Below, in pieces: positions 36,444 to 48,549 of a stretch of 64,000 nt of DNA. The DNA comes from Acheta domesticus. Taxonomy: Eukaryota; Arthropoda; Insecta; Orthoptera; Gryllidae. The notes under the pieces are model-generated. The model was not told where the DNA came from. It saw nothing but the letters and a program-made list of their open reading frames with translations, and ran no database searches. The stretch lies in assembly GCA_031308135.1 (NCBI GenBank), contig JAHLJT010000631.1, forward strand, positions 174,985,282-175,049,281, given 5' to 3'. Positions within the stretch are counted from its first letter, which is position 1. Every line of letters begins with the position of its first letter. The position numbers were made by a program, and so were the translations under genes.

Positions 36444-37294
36444 TACAGTAATCCCCCATTCGCGAGAGTTAGGTTCCCAAAAAACGTCGCGAATGTCAAA
36501 TCCGTTGAGTTTATATTTTAATGAAGAAATGTGGGTTAGGTTTCTGGATATCGAAAAGCTGTTTATAAACGAAAGAAAAAAGTCTGACAAGCAATTGCAG
36601 AAGAACTGAGAAAGTGTACTAAAACAATTCACAATTAACATCCCAAAGATAAGAAATAAAACAATATTTGAAACTAATTTCAATGTTGAAAATGATTGAA
36701 TATAGGATTTGGTATTTTTTTTAGTTCATCACCTTCCTCGTTGTTCTAATATCCAAACATGGAGAAGTTGCTGCTTCTATTTCTCTCTTAAATTTCGAAG
36801 TTACTGATGATTACATTCAAATGCCCTTTCCACCAGAGCTTGTTGAAGTTTTAGAAAGTCATTAACAGCTTTGACATTGAAATTGATCCAGGACGCAGTT
36901 TCGCTTCTGTAACTTTATTACGTTCGAGGTTTTCTTCGGTGATTTCCTTACGCTGGTCTTCAGTGAGATCTTTGTAATGAGAGTTGGATTTTCTGTTCAT
37001 GTGACCAAAACCTGTACATCCAATTTCACGCAACTGATTTGCATTATTTTACAATTGTATTATTCTATTAACGTGAATTGACATTCCAACTTGATATTTT
37101 GGCAGAACGTGATACTTTGAGCTTCGTTGTCTGCCGAGTTCGTTTCCCAGATAACGCTGATAAAGGAAATAAAATGTGCTCGCTTTCAAAAAAGTACGAC
37201 CAAAGACATACTCGCGAACGTAAAAACCGGTAGCATTTCTCTAATCGCGAATGTTCGGAACTCGCGAATTAGCGGATATCGAGGGATTACTGTA
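36444..37294. mobile_element. Non-autonomous pogo/Tigger-like element with TA duplication
   Basis: The left end reads TA-CAGTAATCCCCCATTCGCGA (TA at 36444-36445). The right end reads TCGAGGGATTACTG-TA (TA at 37293-37294). The inverted CAGTAATCCC termini and TA duplication fit pogo/Tigger-type Tc1-mariner relatives, whose ends follow a CAGTxxTCCCTCG pattern. Subterminal sequences also pair through repeated TCGCGAA words. The 847-bp interior has no intact transposase. The minus-strand frame at 36851-37033 (Lys/Glu-rich) could be a decayed piece but is not diagnostic. Confidence 0.7.
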
Positions 37295-37319
37295 TTAGCG
37301 AAAGGTTTTGAGGCTGGCT

Positions 37320-37525
37320 GGTCCAAGCTGCTTGCGGTGCCGGTGGTGGGGGCCCGGGCAGTGGCCGGGTGGCGCCAGGGGGGCGGAGGGGGTGGAGGGG
37401 GGGGCGGAGGGCCCGAGCGGCCTTGGCGGGAGGGGAAATCGGGCCGCTGCACCGCGACATCGTCCGCAGCCGATTTCCTGCGACATTTAGGAAACGGCGC
37501 GGCGGGCAGCGGGTGTGGTCATACT
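37320..37525. other. GC-rich island with G-runs
   Basis: It starts some 25 bp beyond the pogo-like element. G-runs up to eight at about 37378-37412 can form a G-quadruplex on the plus strand. Multi-phase frames are compositional. Confidence 0.55.
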
Positions 37526-39056
37526 TGGCGAAATCCATGTTGCACATCAACGCTGTTGCTTGCATTCTCGCCAGAAATAGCAGCACGTTCCTCAACCTAA
37601 TTACAGTCTACCATAGGTTCTAATGAAACTCGTTGAATTGGGTTGGTAAACACACACTGCTTTCTCGACCTCTTCTTCGGCTTCTCTTGGACGAAATCTG
37701 TTCTCCAATTAAACATGAATCACCTGTTGCACATGCATTGCATGAGTAAAAGTGACACGTTCGACACTTGCAATAGAGAAACATATCACGTATCTCTATG
37801 AGCAATGGATTCATTCCACATATTGTCCATTCTACTTTGGAAACACTGGCACGAATGGCTTCATATATATCCTTTATAAAAATGTCATTAATTGTGAAAT
37901 AACAGAAAAAACAAACGTAATGAGATGCACCACGAAAATTTTTCTCAACAACATGCTTGTTGAGTGAAATAATTGAAATATTCATATTTAAACATATAAG
38001 TATTAAACAAATAATCGATAAACATTTAAAAACACAACAGAGATGGTAATATTAACTTCGTTGTAAAAATAAACAGTAATTACTCCATTAATATTTCGTG
38101 GTCATGAAAACATTTTCAAGCACTTTGAATAGTTTATACAATATTAAGTACGGAAGTATGGAGCGAGAAATAGATATTAAATCCCTGAAGTAATCCTGAA
38201 TAACGTACATGTAGCAGTCCGAATAAATAATTTACTTACAGAAAAATTAAAAATATCTTTCTTGACAAATTATTTCTTAAAATTGTTCTTCAATTTGTCG
38301 TTTATATTCAGTCTAACGCAGAACCTCCAGTTTTGAAAAACTGAAAATTGTCACTTTCGCAATTTAGAAAAGCATTGTCAGAGAAAGTGGATAAGTGTTC
38401 AATTGAAAACGTTCCAGGGAGGACAATAGACATGTTTGAGTACTATAAGTTCTATGAAATAATCGCAGCGCGATTTACTTAATAAGTTCTTAGATTATAA
38501 AAATAATTTTGGAATTACGTCAAGAAAACTTTTACAAAAGAGAAAAAATGAAAAGGGAAATAGGGTACAGTAAGCTGTAACGTATTTTATGGTTAAGTTT
38601 ATTAAAATGTAAGCTATAGATTGTTGCTCGACAAAGATTAATGGTTGTGTTTTGTTATAAAAAATGTGATTTTTTAAATCTTTTGCAGAACAAAAAGTCA
38701 GGGATCCGAAGCTACACGGTTCCAGAAAGAAGAGCAGTAGCCAATCTGGGTAACCAAGATTGTTGATGTGTACGCATCTTAGCAAGAGTTGTCTCAACGG
38801 GTCACGGTTTGCGTCCGGGCATGGACCAAAGAGGAGAGTTAGATTTTTTGTAGTGGCATAATCGGGGCTTTTCGGAACCGCCATGTTTCACCGAAAGAGT
38901 TGACTTTTTCTTCCCGCCCCTTTCCCGCTCTGGTTAGAAAGTGACGTTGGAGAGTTGATCTGCCCGCGGGCAGGGGAGCAAAGCGCAGTCAATAGGCCCT
39001 CGGACGACGACGTGCGCGCCACCTGTCCGCCACCTTTCCTCCCCAAATCTAAAAAC
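37526..39056. other. Intergenic, nothing recognised
   Basis: AT-rich. Minus-strand frames at 37620-37985 and 38495-38884 exceed 120 codons but show no recognised domain. Confidence 0.45.
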
Positions 39057-39505
39057 AGTTGGACGTAGGGCTGCCAACAATGTTCATGTAAAAGGGAGGA
39101 CACTCGATTAGTGAAAAAAAGGCATCAATACATTTATTTTTATTAATATTTAATTTAGACTAATTTCAGCTCTATTTCTTTCTTCTCTGCATTTGCGATT
39201 CAAGACAAAAATTCCCTCACAAAATGCAGATGAAGGAGGTCTGAGTGTCTCTTTTTAGTCGCAAGAGACACTATCACATATGCGTGTGTCAGCGTTCTGA
39301 AAAAGGATTTTAATGTTTTTATTCTAAATTAAACAATACACGATACAACGCAGTAGATGTTAGTCACGTGATAAAATAAATGACACTTGTTAAAAATTTC
39401 CTAAAAGGAGGACATTTAAAATACAAAGGAGGGCGAGAGGACAATTGACGTCAATGCAGGACTGCCCTCACAAATGGAGGATGGTTGGCAACCCTAGTTG
39501 TAAGT
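39057..39505. mobile_element. Small TIR element, possibly hAT-like
   Basis: Inverted ends AGGGCTGCCAAC (39067) and GTTGGCAACCCT (ending 39495) bound a 429-bp non-coding segment. Flanking AGTTGGACGT (39057-39066) and AGTTGTAAGT (39496-39505) match at 8 of 10 positions and look like a decayed target duplication. Its length is compatible with the 8-bp duplications of hAT elements. Inside, GTGTCTC and GAGACAC form a small hairpin near 39246-39271. No transposase is encoded. Confidence 0.6.
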
Positions 39506-40914
39506 GTGGGTCGCAGGCGGCTGTGCATGTACAGTGGTTCGAAGGATTGTGAGGCCGATGCATAGAGGAGGCATGCCGAGGCGGCACATGCATCGCGGTG
39601 TCAAAGGAGAGAAACAAATATTGATGGAGAGAGACATTGATGAATTCCTGTCGGAAAATATATCAACGTTAAATGCTTGTACTTTTAGTGTATCCTTTTG
39701 TTTTACTCGACTGTTTCCAGTTTGTGACTTTCTTAATTGTGTGTTTTTCTTTTCAATGTTTTTGTTTTTTGCCTGAGACTACCTGATGATGCGTCTGTAT
39801 TGTGTCATTGTGACTTTAATGCATTTGATTACCATAAAATATTCATGTTTTAAATAAATTAGTATTTTGGTTGAATTTAAATATTCTGAGGATACCATTG
39901 TCCTACAATATATGTTAAAATCATTGATTGATTTTAATTCACAAACATACGTTTCTACATGAATTTTATAAAATTGAGTGAAATGAAAGTAAGAAATTTA
40001 GTTTTATATTTTATTAAAAATACTTGTTTCTGCATACCTGATTACTAAATTGTTTTAAAAAGATTTAAAATTCTCGTAAATAATACACTAACAGTATATG
40101 TCTACTATTATGATTCAAAATTCAGAGGTACTCTGTTGTGTTCATTCTTATTTTGTTCACGTCTCTACGTAGTACTTCTCTCAGGTGTTGTATACAAGCA
40201 AATTCAATTTCACACCTTTCCTATCACACAGATACAAAACACGCATGTATGACAAATATGAACATCAGGATCAGTTCTTCAGTCTGACCATATAAATCGG
40301 TATCATTATCACTTCATAACAAAATGGGACGGAGTTACTTCTGAAGCGTTGAAAGCTAATGCAAGTAAAGGACCATTTCAGCAGACTGGACAGAATGAGA
40401 AGATAGAGCATTGTTTTTGCAAACCAGCGCTATATTTTAGAAAACAATAAGGTAATGAAAAATATTCGATTCTTAGTCCAATGGTTAAAGATTTCCTAAG
40501 CTATCTACTTGTTCCACGGTCTCGTCGTGTCACGAACATTTGTATAGATCAAATTTGAATGCATTTAAAAAATTGTTCTACGACACAAGATAGAAGACCA
40601 GCCAAGAGCTTAGTCTATTCCTCCACGAGCGGTGTTCCATTGAGGGAGATATCTGAAAGTAGCAATATCCGCAATTCAACATGTAGGTCGGTTCCGGAAC
40701 TCGTATACCACCGGAATAGGAACACCGCCACCAGCCGGCTATTGGATGCACTACAATCAAGGGACTACTGACGAAAGTAGTTGATGCACCCGCAGACACG
40801 AAGTATTCACTGAAGAATTGTTTGTTTGTTGCTGGCTTTTTGAAAATGCCTTGTTGTTTTTGTTATGATAGGAGGAGGATCCCAGAAGCACGTCACACAT
40901 GTTCTCGCTTACGT
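39506..40914. other. Intergenic, nothing recognised
   Basis: AT-rich. No frame or repeat recognised. Confidence 0.5.
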
Positions 40915-41110
40915 TGTGGAGCGGCCGGAAAAGCAAACCACAGAACGCGACGAGGCCCGGCGGTGCCTCGCAGTCTGCGCTCTCCGCTCCCATTTCACTT
41001 CCGGTTCCGGCGCATTTCCCGCTCGCTTTCGGCGGCCGGCAGTGCGTCACGACGCACAAGACTTCGGCTGTCCGCTCGCAAGGGCCCGCCTTCTCTTTCC
41101 AAGGAAGCAG
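40915..41110. other. GC/CpG-rich island
   Basis: CG-rich patch (GCGACGAGGCCCGGCGGTGC). Three overlapping plus-strand frames cross it with no recognised domain. Confidence 0.5.
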
Positions 41111-41814
41111 GCGAAAACCCCCTTCAGGGCTTCAAAGAAAGTTCTGTGTTCGTTTCGAAGTAAATACCACAAATAGCGGTAGCTGGGCAGATGCCATGCG
41201 AAACATGGAAAAGTGCAGCTGTAGTAAGCATGTTTCGGAGAAAGGTCGGCTTCTCTCAATATTCTGCGATCTTCAGTAGATGCGCCTGTTGCTAATTAGC
41301 AGAGGTGCTTAATGAATACGGTTCGTAAGCGCCTCCGGAAGGCGCCATCTCATCTAAAGTAGCTGAAACGCTGAAGTTTCAAGATAATGAGTGTAAAACA
41401 TGTATTCACCTACGAGTCTGCATCTTGCACATACATACCGATAGTACGCTATAAATAAAACCTTAATAGAACGTTTGGTTTAACTCAACCATCAATCAGT
41501 AAATCCCAAAAGTATAAAATTTCCCATTTATAAATTATTTCGATCCCAAATAGGGAATAAAATAATTAATTTGAAGTAAGAATCTTAATACGAAAAGCTT
41601 TGGTATCATTCCTGTAGGGAGCCGTCATCTTTCTTGCACTGTTGGAATTATAAATATATTTCGCAAATTGCTTATTGCAATACGATTGTAGCATTTGAAT
41701 TTTTTCTATTATAAATAAATAATACCCCAACACGAGAACTGGGCACCGAAGCACCGTTTATTCTGTGCTCTAACTTTCGCTGTAGTCTACCAAAGCGAAC
41801 TAACCTAACCTAAT

Positions 41815-42060
41815 CCCGCCGCGTGTTGGCACTCACACAAGGGGGGCTTGTTTCCAAACAGCACAACGGCCGCGAGCACTCCGCCCCTCCCCTTCGCGGA
41901 GCGGCCACCGGCACGTCACGCGGCGGAAAGCCCTCCTCCCCCCCCCGCCGCGCGCCCACCCTGACGCAGCGCAGCGTACGCGGAAGCCCTGGCCGCGCCG
42001 CGCGTACTCCAAATTCCACGCACCGCGTGACGAACGGCGATCGATCCCCTCGTTACCGAG
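41815..42060. other. GC/CpG-rich island
   Basis: CG-dense (CCGCCGCGCGCCCACC; CACGCGGCGGAAAGCC). Frames on both strands are compositional. Confidence 0.55.
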
Positions 42061-42876
42061 GGGGCTTTACCGCATCGCGAAATTTCGAAGCGGCTCTGGC
42101 AATCAACAGGCAATACTGGCGGACCTCCACACCTGAGGGGTTCGTGTGTCAGAAATTTACCTGAACGGAACAGAAAGGTTTAGCATTTGTTTCGTCAGTA
42201 AGGTTTCTTGTAGACGGTGATATGGAGAGGAAAGTTTGTCTAATGAGTGGAAGTGCGTGAGTTTATTTCATGTTTCAAAAGAATTGACATTATATCAGAT
42301 TCTGAATACTCATTACAATGTTAAAAACCAGATACTTTTTTGGCGCAATTACTCAAACGTTTATAAGGGATTAACTTCACCCAAAATAAAATTTCAATAA
42401 AAGCACGGTTATAGTCAAATGTCAATATACGATCAGAAATAAATAAAAGGTTGTCATGGAGTAAAATTAAATTTCAGTATCCCTAGCCTCTTACCAAAGA
42501 AACAAACTATGTTTGAAATGGAGGACCAAAAGAACTAAGGAGCTCGTTTAACAAAATGCAGGTAGGTTGTAGCTTTTATATTAAAATATCACTTCATTAC
42601 GTGAATAAACCAATTCAAAATTCCCTTCCTTGCTAGCAATTAATTTATAGTTTTCCTTGTAACAAATTTATTATCATCAACATCACATGAACATTTGTTT
42701 TCATTTTTTAAATATTTTTGTTTTCAATAAAAATAACATACAAAGACATAGATGGCTTTTCCTAGATGCAGTCTTTCACAAGAGAGAATACGAATAATTT
42801 AGTAGTATATTTGAGGTTTTCATACAACAAAAAAACAGACAGAGAAACAGTCAAGAATCTACTTTCTGAAGATAAA
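42061..42876. other. Intergenic, nothing recognised
   Basis: AT-rich gap to the fold-back element. Confidence 0.5.
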
Positions 42877-43962
42877 GGGTCCCGCCGCATAAGATGGTAA
42901 AAAGTTCCCCTCAACCAAATTACATATGAGTGGTTACACTATCATTCTAACATAAAAATAATATTTTTGAAAGGTTTCTTAGCCCCCGTCCCACCACCCA
43001 CACCCCTATATAGCCAAAAACGTGTTTTTTTTTCAATTTTTTTCGACAACTTAACACTATTTTATCAGACTGAAAAAATATGATAAATAAGAACACAATT
43101 TGAACTATTAGAAAAAGATTTTTCAATATTTTCTCACACCCAAATTCAAACACAAAAAAATATTTTCGAAAAAAAAATATCACGAAATATTTTTACTGTG
43201 CCTTAGAAGCCTGGAACAGGCTCGAAAAAAATATCAAAGGTTCCTCTTAAGACACAAATTGTTGTGCATTTTTTTTCAGATTTTTTCGATTGCTGGGCTG
43301 CAGTTAAAAAAATAAAAACCATTTTTCCGCCTTTTAAACACCTGGACTTTCAATATACTTTGAAAATGACTGCAACGGTTCTGTGCATTTATTTTAGTGT
43401 TTATTATACATTAGTATACACTGTCGTAGCACCCAATAAAGTTTTGATTTTGGAATATACTTACAAAGTAACATTTTTTAAAGTTTTCTAATCGTTTGCA
43501 TAAGGAATCGTACGCTACGGAAAGACGATAGTTTTGGCAATTTAGAGGAAACAATCGGCACAAGATCCTGTACAACAATTTGTGTCTTAAGAGGAACCTT
43601 TGACATTTTTTCGAGCCTGTTCCAGGCTTCTAAGGCACAGTAAAAAATATTTCGTGATATTTTTTTCGAAAATATTTTTTGTGTTTGAATTTGGTCCTGA
43701 GAATATATTGAAAAATGTTTTTCTAATAGTTCAAATTGTGTTCTTATTTATCATATTTTTTTCAGTCTGATAAAATAGTGTTAAGTTGTCGAAAAAAAAT
43801 TGAAATTAAAAAAACACATTTTTGGCTATATAGGGGTGTGGGTGGTGGGACGGGGGCTAAGAAACCTTTCAAAAATATTATTTTTATGTTAGAATTATAG
43901 TGTAACCACTCATATGTAATTTGGTTGAGGGGAACTTTTTACCATCTTATCCGGGGGAACCC
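42877..43962. mobile_element. Fold-back element F, copy 1
   Basis: Two long inverted arms, about 42877-43265 and 43572-43962, are nearly identical over ~390 bp around a ~306-bp unpaired centre. Landmarks on each arm are GGGT(T)CCC at the tip, ATAAGATGGTAAAAAGTTCC, CCCCCGTCCCACCACCCACA and CTGGAACAGGCTCGAAAAAA. The T/A-rich centre contains a 75-codon frame without recognised motifs, so no transposase is encoded. No certain target duplication flanks it. A partial relative lies at 59949-60634. Confidence 0.8.
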
Positions 43963-44372
43963 TTGTTTTTGGATTACGTGAATTCAGAATTCGAGGATTT
44001 GCGGGTTCCATCCCTACTTTAAACGTACTGATAAGAAGGTGTTAGTGAAATTTGGTTCAACGTGCTAATTATTCGTATACAATGTAGCTGTATTAGAAAA
44101 CATACAAGTTAAACTTCTCAACATTCATTTAGAAATTAAAATATATTGCCAAACTAATATTAGAATAACTAAATAACTAGAATGCAAATCTGCTGCGTAA
44201 CGAAGGCCCAGAGCAGGGCAGGTGGACCTTCTTGCCATTGGGAATCTAGAAATCGTCCTAACAGAAAGCTATCTGTTACATTCCACAATTCGAAATGGTT
44301 TTCGGGCGCATGATACGTCTTTCATATATATAATGTGATAATATTGATAATAACATTTCTTAATTTTATCAA
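43963..44372. other. Intergenic, nothing recognised
   Basis: Unique-looking sequence between two inverted-repeat elements. Confidence 0.45.
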
Positions 44373-44589
44373 TATTATAATTAAGCTGCGGATGTTTGCC
44401 AATTTTTCTATTTTTATCCTTCAATTAAAAATGCAGTATTGTAGGTTACTTATTCATTTTGAGTCATTAGTAGTATTATATTTTAATACACCTAATGCTT
44501 CAAAATGAATAAGTAACCTAAAATACTGCGTTTTTAATTGAACAATAAAAATATCCAAATGGGCAAAAACACGCAGCTTAATTATAATA
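44373..44589. mobile_element. 217-bp palindromic MITE with TA duplication
   Basis: Inverted arms begin TTATAATTAAGCTGCG and pair through a ~85-bp stem that includes GGTTACTTATTCATTTTGA and its complement. A ~30-bp loop separates them. TA lies immediately outside each end (44373-44374 and 44588-44589), which fits a Tc1/mariner-type MITE. It is non-coding. Confidence 0.75.
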
Positions 44590-46272
44590 CAAATATTTAA
44601 TCAACTACTTCCATACTACTGAGGAAACAGTGGGCACATTCGATTGCTTCCATTTTCAGTGTATGTTTCTCTCTAGGTAATCTGCCATATTTCCCATAAT
44701 CTTAACCTATTCATAATCTAGCATAGTCAAGTACTTGTCTCTAATCTTTCATTTTACTACTAAAGTGCAAAAGTGAAATCATAATGAGAGTTCAAAACGT
44801 AGTTCGAAAGCTAATTTTCATATAAATTTTAGAAATTCACATGATGCTGTTATATTTATTCAAGACTTCTCCATTTTTCTTTGAAAAAGAAACACATCAT
44901 ACAGCAAGTGGGTGTTAATAGTTTTACGTACTCACTGCAAATTTTCCTTTTCTGGTTCTCCGATGCTGTACCAGATGAATATCTGCGACCCACTTTGTAT
45001 GAAGCAATCTTGAGCTGACTTCAACGGTCGGAAGTTTTTATGAATTAATGAACGTTTTCAGTTGTGTAAATGAAACAGTACAGTTTATTCATGTCAAAGT
45101 CTTGGCTTACAAACTTGGAATTCCCTAGACGTCAAGTCTTTCTAAGATAAAATGTGCTTTATGTATACCATATCTCACGCTTATGACCTCAGAACTAGCG
45201 TTATTATGCAATATAACATTCTTTTCAGAATTTTTAAAAGTAACTAATATTTGAATGCCAATTTGAATTACTTGAATGCCAAATATTTTTATGTGAAGAA
45301 GGGAACGGAGTTTCTTCATTCTGTTCCTCCGCGGTTCTGCAAAATTGATTATAATCTTCATTTAAGGGATATAAGACAGGTCATATAAGACAGGTTCAGC
45401 AAAACTACTGACCAGTAGTTTTCCATTAACGTACTGTATAACACGAATTTCTGTTAAGTATTTCATTTCCTAATACGAATTCACTACTTAATAAATTGAC
45501 ATAATTATATGTACAAAGTTTCCTCAATTAAGTCTGAAGCCGCTTGATATAAGGAATTTTTTAAACAATCGGTTAAAGGACTTAGTACACTACTTTGAGT
45601 TACATTTATATCCAGTGAATTCATTCATTGAAATGCTTTTAAGTTTTCTTATATGCGATATATACAGCCCAGAAGTTCAATCATTTATTTTATCTAAAAC
45701 AGGCAGGCAAATAGACATTTATTCTGCGTAAAACAGGGGTGCAAAAATCATGTCAAATCACGATTTAAAAGGATTTTTGTAATTAATATGATAATAATTA
45801 ATATAATTCAATGTTTTATTATATCTTAAAATTTATATCACCATTTACATGGAAGTATACGATTTCTCTTTGTAATCTTGACACGATCAACAGATTCTTA
45901 CTTTGTTTTCTTTATGGGGCGAGGGGGCACACACTCCGTATGTTAGAAATATTATTATTCAGTTTCAACTTCGAAAGTTATTCTTAGTGGGACACTAAAT
46001 TTCGGTATGTGATAACATCGAATTTGTGGCACAAGCGACGATGGATCTAAAGAACGGTATCGTGGACTCCTTTTTTGAATTTTGGAATGGCATCCGTGAA
46101 AACGTGATTATGTTTCCACTCTTCGCACTTGTGTAATCGCCATCGCTGGAAAGGACCGCATCGTTAAACATGTCCTGAGAGCTCTGGGATCGTAGGCCGA
46201 GCGTAGGATGGAACTCCTCGTGAGCGAACACAGCCTCTCAGCCTCAGGGAAAGAAATCAAAATATCTTGACA
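44590..46272. other. Intergenic, nothing recognised
   Basis: AT-rich. The minus-strand frame at 45995-46231 abuts the SINE and has no recognised motif. A 13-bp word (ATATAAGACAGGT) is repeated in tandem near 45368-45394. Confidence 0.45.
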
Positions 46273-46475
46273 GTCGGCCCCGTGACCGAGATCGCTAAAT
46301 CAGTAATGTCTTAGTGATCTCGGATCGAGGGGTTGCGGGTTCGAGTCTCACCTCGGGCATGGTTGTATGTGTTGGTCTGTTTACCCCTTAACATCACCAT
46401 ATCGTTTCATCCTCATACTATAACGTTACATCCAATAGTGGTCGCTAATGACATCGTAGTTGATGCGACCTTAAA
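46273..46475 (+). mobile_element. tRNA-derived SINE-A, full copy
   Basis: It starts GTCGGCCCCGTGACCGAGAT (A-box region) with the B box GGTTCGAGTCTCACC at about 46339. The body matches the SINE at 11453-12154 through CACCATATCGTTTCATCCTC and CCAATAGTGGTCGCT. It ends CGTAGTTGATGCGACCTTAA. Unlike the other copy it carries no LINE insertion, so it supplies the empty site that proves the nesting there. No clear target duplication is visible; a TA-rich tract follows. Confidence 0.85.
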
Positions 46476-46488
46476 TTGTATATATATA

Positions 46489-47044
46489 CAGGATGTCCGG
46501 GGAGGAAACGTCGAAACTTCAAAAATAAGCTCTTAAGACAATTCTAAGCATATTTTGTCTAATAAACTATGTGGATATTCCGAATGGTTGGGCCGCAATG
46601 AGCACTCAAAAGTAGGTTTGAAAAAATGATTTCTAGGCGAGAATTTGCATTATGGAAGCATAGAAACACTCCAGAAATAGGTAAATTGTTTATTATGTAC
46701 AAAAGAAATGAATATATTTGCTCAGACACAAAAATTAAGCGAGAAATAAAAAAGCAGTTGAATTGTGTAAAGAGGGTGCATTTTTATTTCTCGCTTAATG
46801 TTTCATTCTGAAAAAATATATTCATTTATTTTGTAAATAATAAACAACTTATATGTTTCTGGAATGTTTTTATGCTTCTATAATGCAAATTTTTGCCTAG
46901 AAATCAATTTTTCAAACCAACTTTTGAGTGCTTATTGCGGCTCAACCATTCGGAATGACCACATAGTTTATTAGACAAAATATGCTTAGAATTGTCTTAA
47001 GAGCTTATTTTCGAAGTTTTGACGTTTCCTTCCCGGACACCCTG
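46489..47044. mobile_element. Snap-back MITE with ~264-bp arms
   Basis: The element reads CAGGATGTCCGGGGAGGAAA at the left and ends CTTCCCGGACACCCTG at the right. The two arms (about 46489-46752 and 46781-47044) are near-complete reverse complements around a loop of some 28 bp. A transcript would form a single long hairpin. It encodes nothing. The CAGGRTGTCC termini next to TATATA on the left suggest a TA-targeting (mariner-type) MITE, but the right side runs straight into a (GT)n tract with no matching TA. Confidence 0.75.
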
Positions 47045-47063
47045 TGTGTGCGTGTGTGTATAT

Positions 47064-47133
<70 letters not shown>
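47045..47133. repeat. (GT)n microsatellite
   Basis: A GT run directly abuts the snap-back element. The element may have inserted into a pre-existing TA/GT tract, or the tract may have grown from its edge. Confidence 0.95.
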
Positions 47134-47134
<1 letters not shown>

Positions 47135-48299
47135 GGAGATTCCGCTTTCAGTGAAAGACCAAAGGCCACAGTCCAGGCGGCTTGCAGGTACGTTTCTGGC
47201 TTTTCAAGGAGATCGGTATCAAGAGAAAAGAATAAAAATAATAAAAAGGCCAAAATACTAAAAAATGGCATCAGAAGAAGAAATGAAGGGAAAGAGCGAA
47301 ATTAAAATATTCAACTCCAGAAGCACAGTTAAGTGTTTCCTAATTTAAAAGTCTTAAATTTATTGGCCTAATAAAAAGGGATTTTGCGAAACTTCTGGGT
47401 TCTGTAGAGACGTTGTTGAGGGTCTATGAAGTATTTAATGCTCCTTTAATAGCAAATAAACTCCCGGTAATTAGAACCAGATTCAAATTAAGTTACCAAA
47501 TTTCCCATGAACTCTTCAACTAAAATTTGATAAATAGTATTTCCCGCAATAATGAAATATTTTCATTTAAATTAAGTAATTTTGCAAACCGTTTTGGCTA
47601 CACATTTCCAGTTACGTGCTACTGTTTCTACCACTGAAGCCACATCTTTCTTATCGCCCATCCAAACTTATTAATTTTCTGACCATTCCTTCATCGCAGT
47701 TCCTATATCACTCGTCAGTGATTTTTCGATCTCTCTCTTTCTCTCTCTCTCTCTCCCCCCCTCTCTCTCTCGTCTACGGTCTACGTAAAATCTAACTACC
47801 TAATCTAGTAATTTCTTTGGCCAACAATCTTCCAACGTCCTTTGTTTACACGTGGCCGTATGGATTGAATCATTTTGCGGCTACTTCCTCCAACACCAAT
47901 AAAACTTCAGCTTAGTAATCCTATTTACTATGTCGTATATTATGTTTATTATTCTTAGAACTGCAACAGCACATTCGGAAGTACATTTCCATGAATTTCT
48001 AGTTCTGTTTCTCGCTTTCTTTAGTAAGCTAAACCTCTGCACCATATAAGCTTATATTTTATATTACGGACATCTAGGGTCTTGCATTCTTAATTTTGTT
48101 TTCCATGTTATTTGATGACTCCGTAATAAACTGTTTAACGTTTAAAAATGACTTTCCTTCATTTCATAAATCGTCACATGACGTCATGAACGAGGCCAAC
48201 CTACATTGCTATGTAAGCTTTTGTGTTTTGGGTGAAGTTGATTTCAATTTCTCTGTTCTGTGAATAATCGACGATAGTTTCGAAACTACAGAGAGTTCG
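47134..48299. other. Intergenic with a (CT)n tract
   Basis: AT-rich; a (CT)n tract interrupted by a C-run lies at about 47730-47772. No gene recognised. Confidence 0.5.
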
Positions 48300-48545
48300 A
48301 GGGAAATGAGACTGGCCCCACCTTTTTACTGTACTTCGATTCATAAGAGGAGAAAATTTGAAGAAAAAATTGAAACCAATTTTGAGAAAATAATTATTTT
48401 AAAATGACCTAAATTTCGTGGAAATTTACGCGAAAACTACTAACATTTTAGAAAAATTGTTAACCACCTTATTTGCAGATCTCAGTTCATAAATTAACCT
48501 TTTAAAAAACAGATTTCATTAAGAAAAAAATCTAAACTCCTAAGG
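48300..48545 (+). repeat. Partial 5' piece of repeat G (tentative)
   Basis: AACAGATTTCATTAAG plus an A-run and AAATCT near 48510 match 9241-9267 in repeat G copy 1. The preceding GAAAATTTACGCG-like words echo 9165-9200. A repeat B copy follows directly. Confidence 0.45.
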
Positions 48546-48549
48546 CTCA

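Noticed and set aside
38495..38884. 129-codon minus-strand open frame
   Set aside because: No family recognised. The C-terminal half is simple Phe/Leu-rich translation of AT-rich DNA.
45995..46231. 78-codon minus-strand frame beside the SINE
   Set aside because: It looks protein-like in composition, but no motif, splice sites or start context support it.
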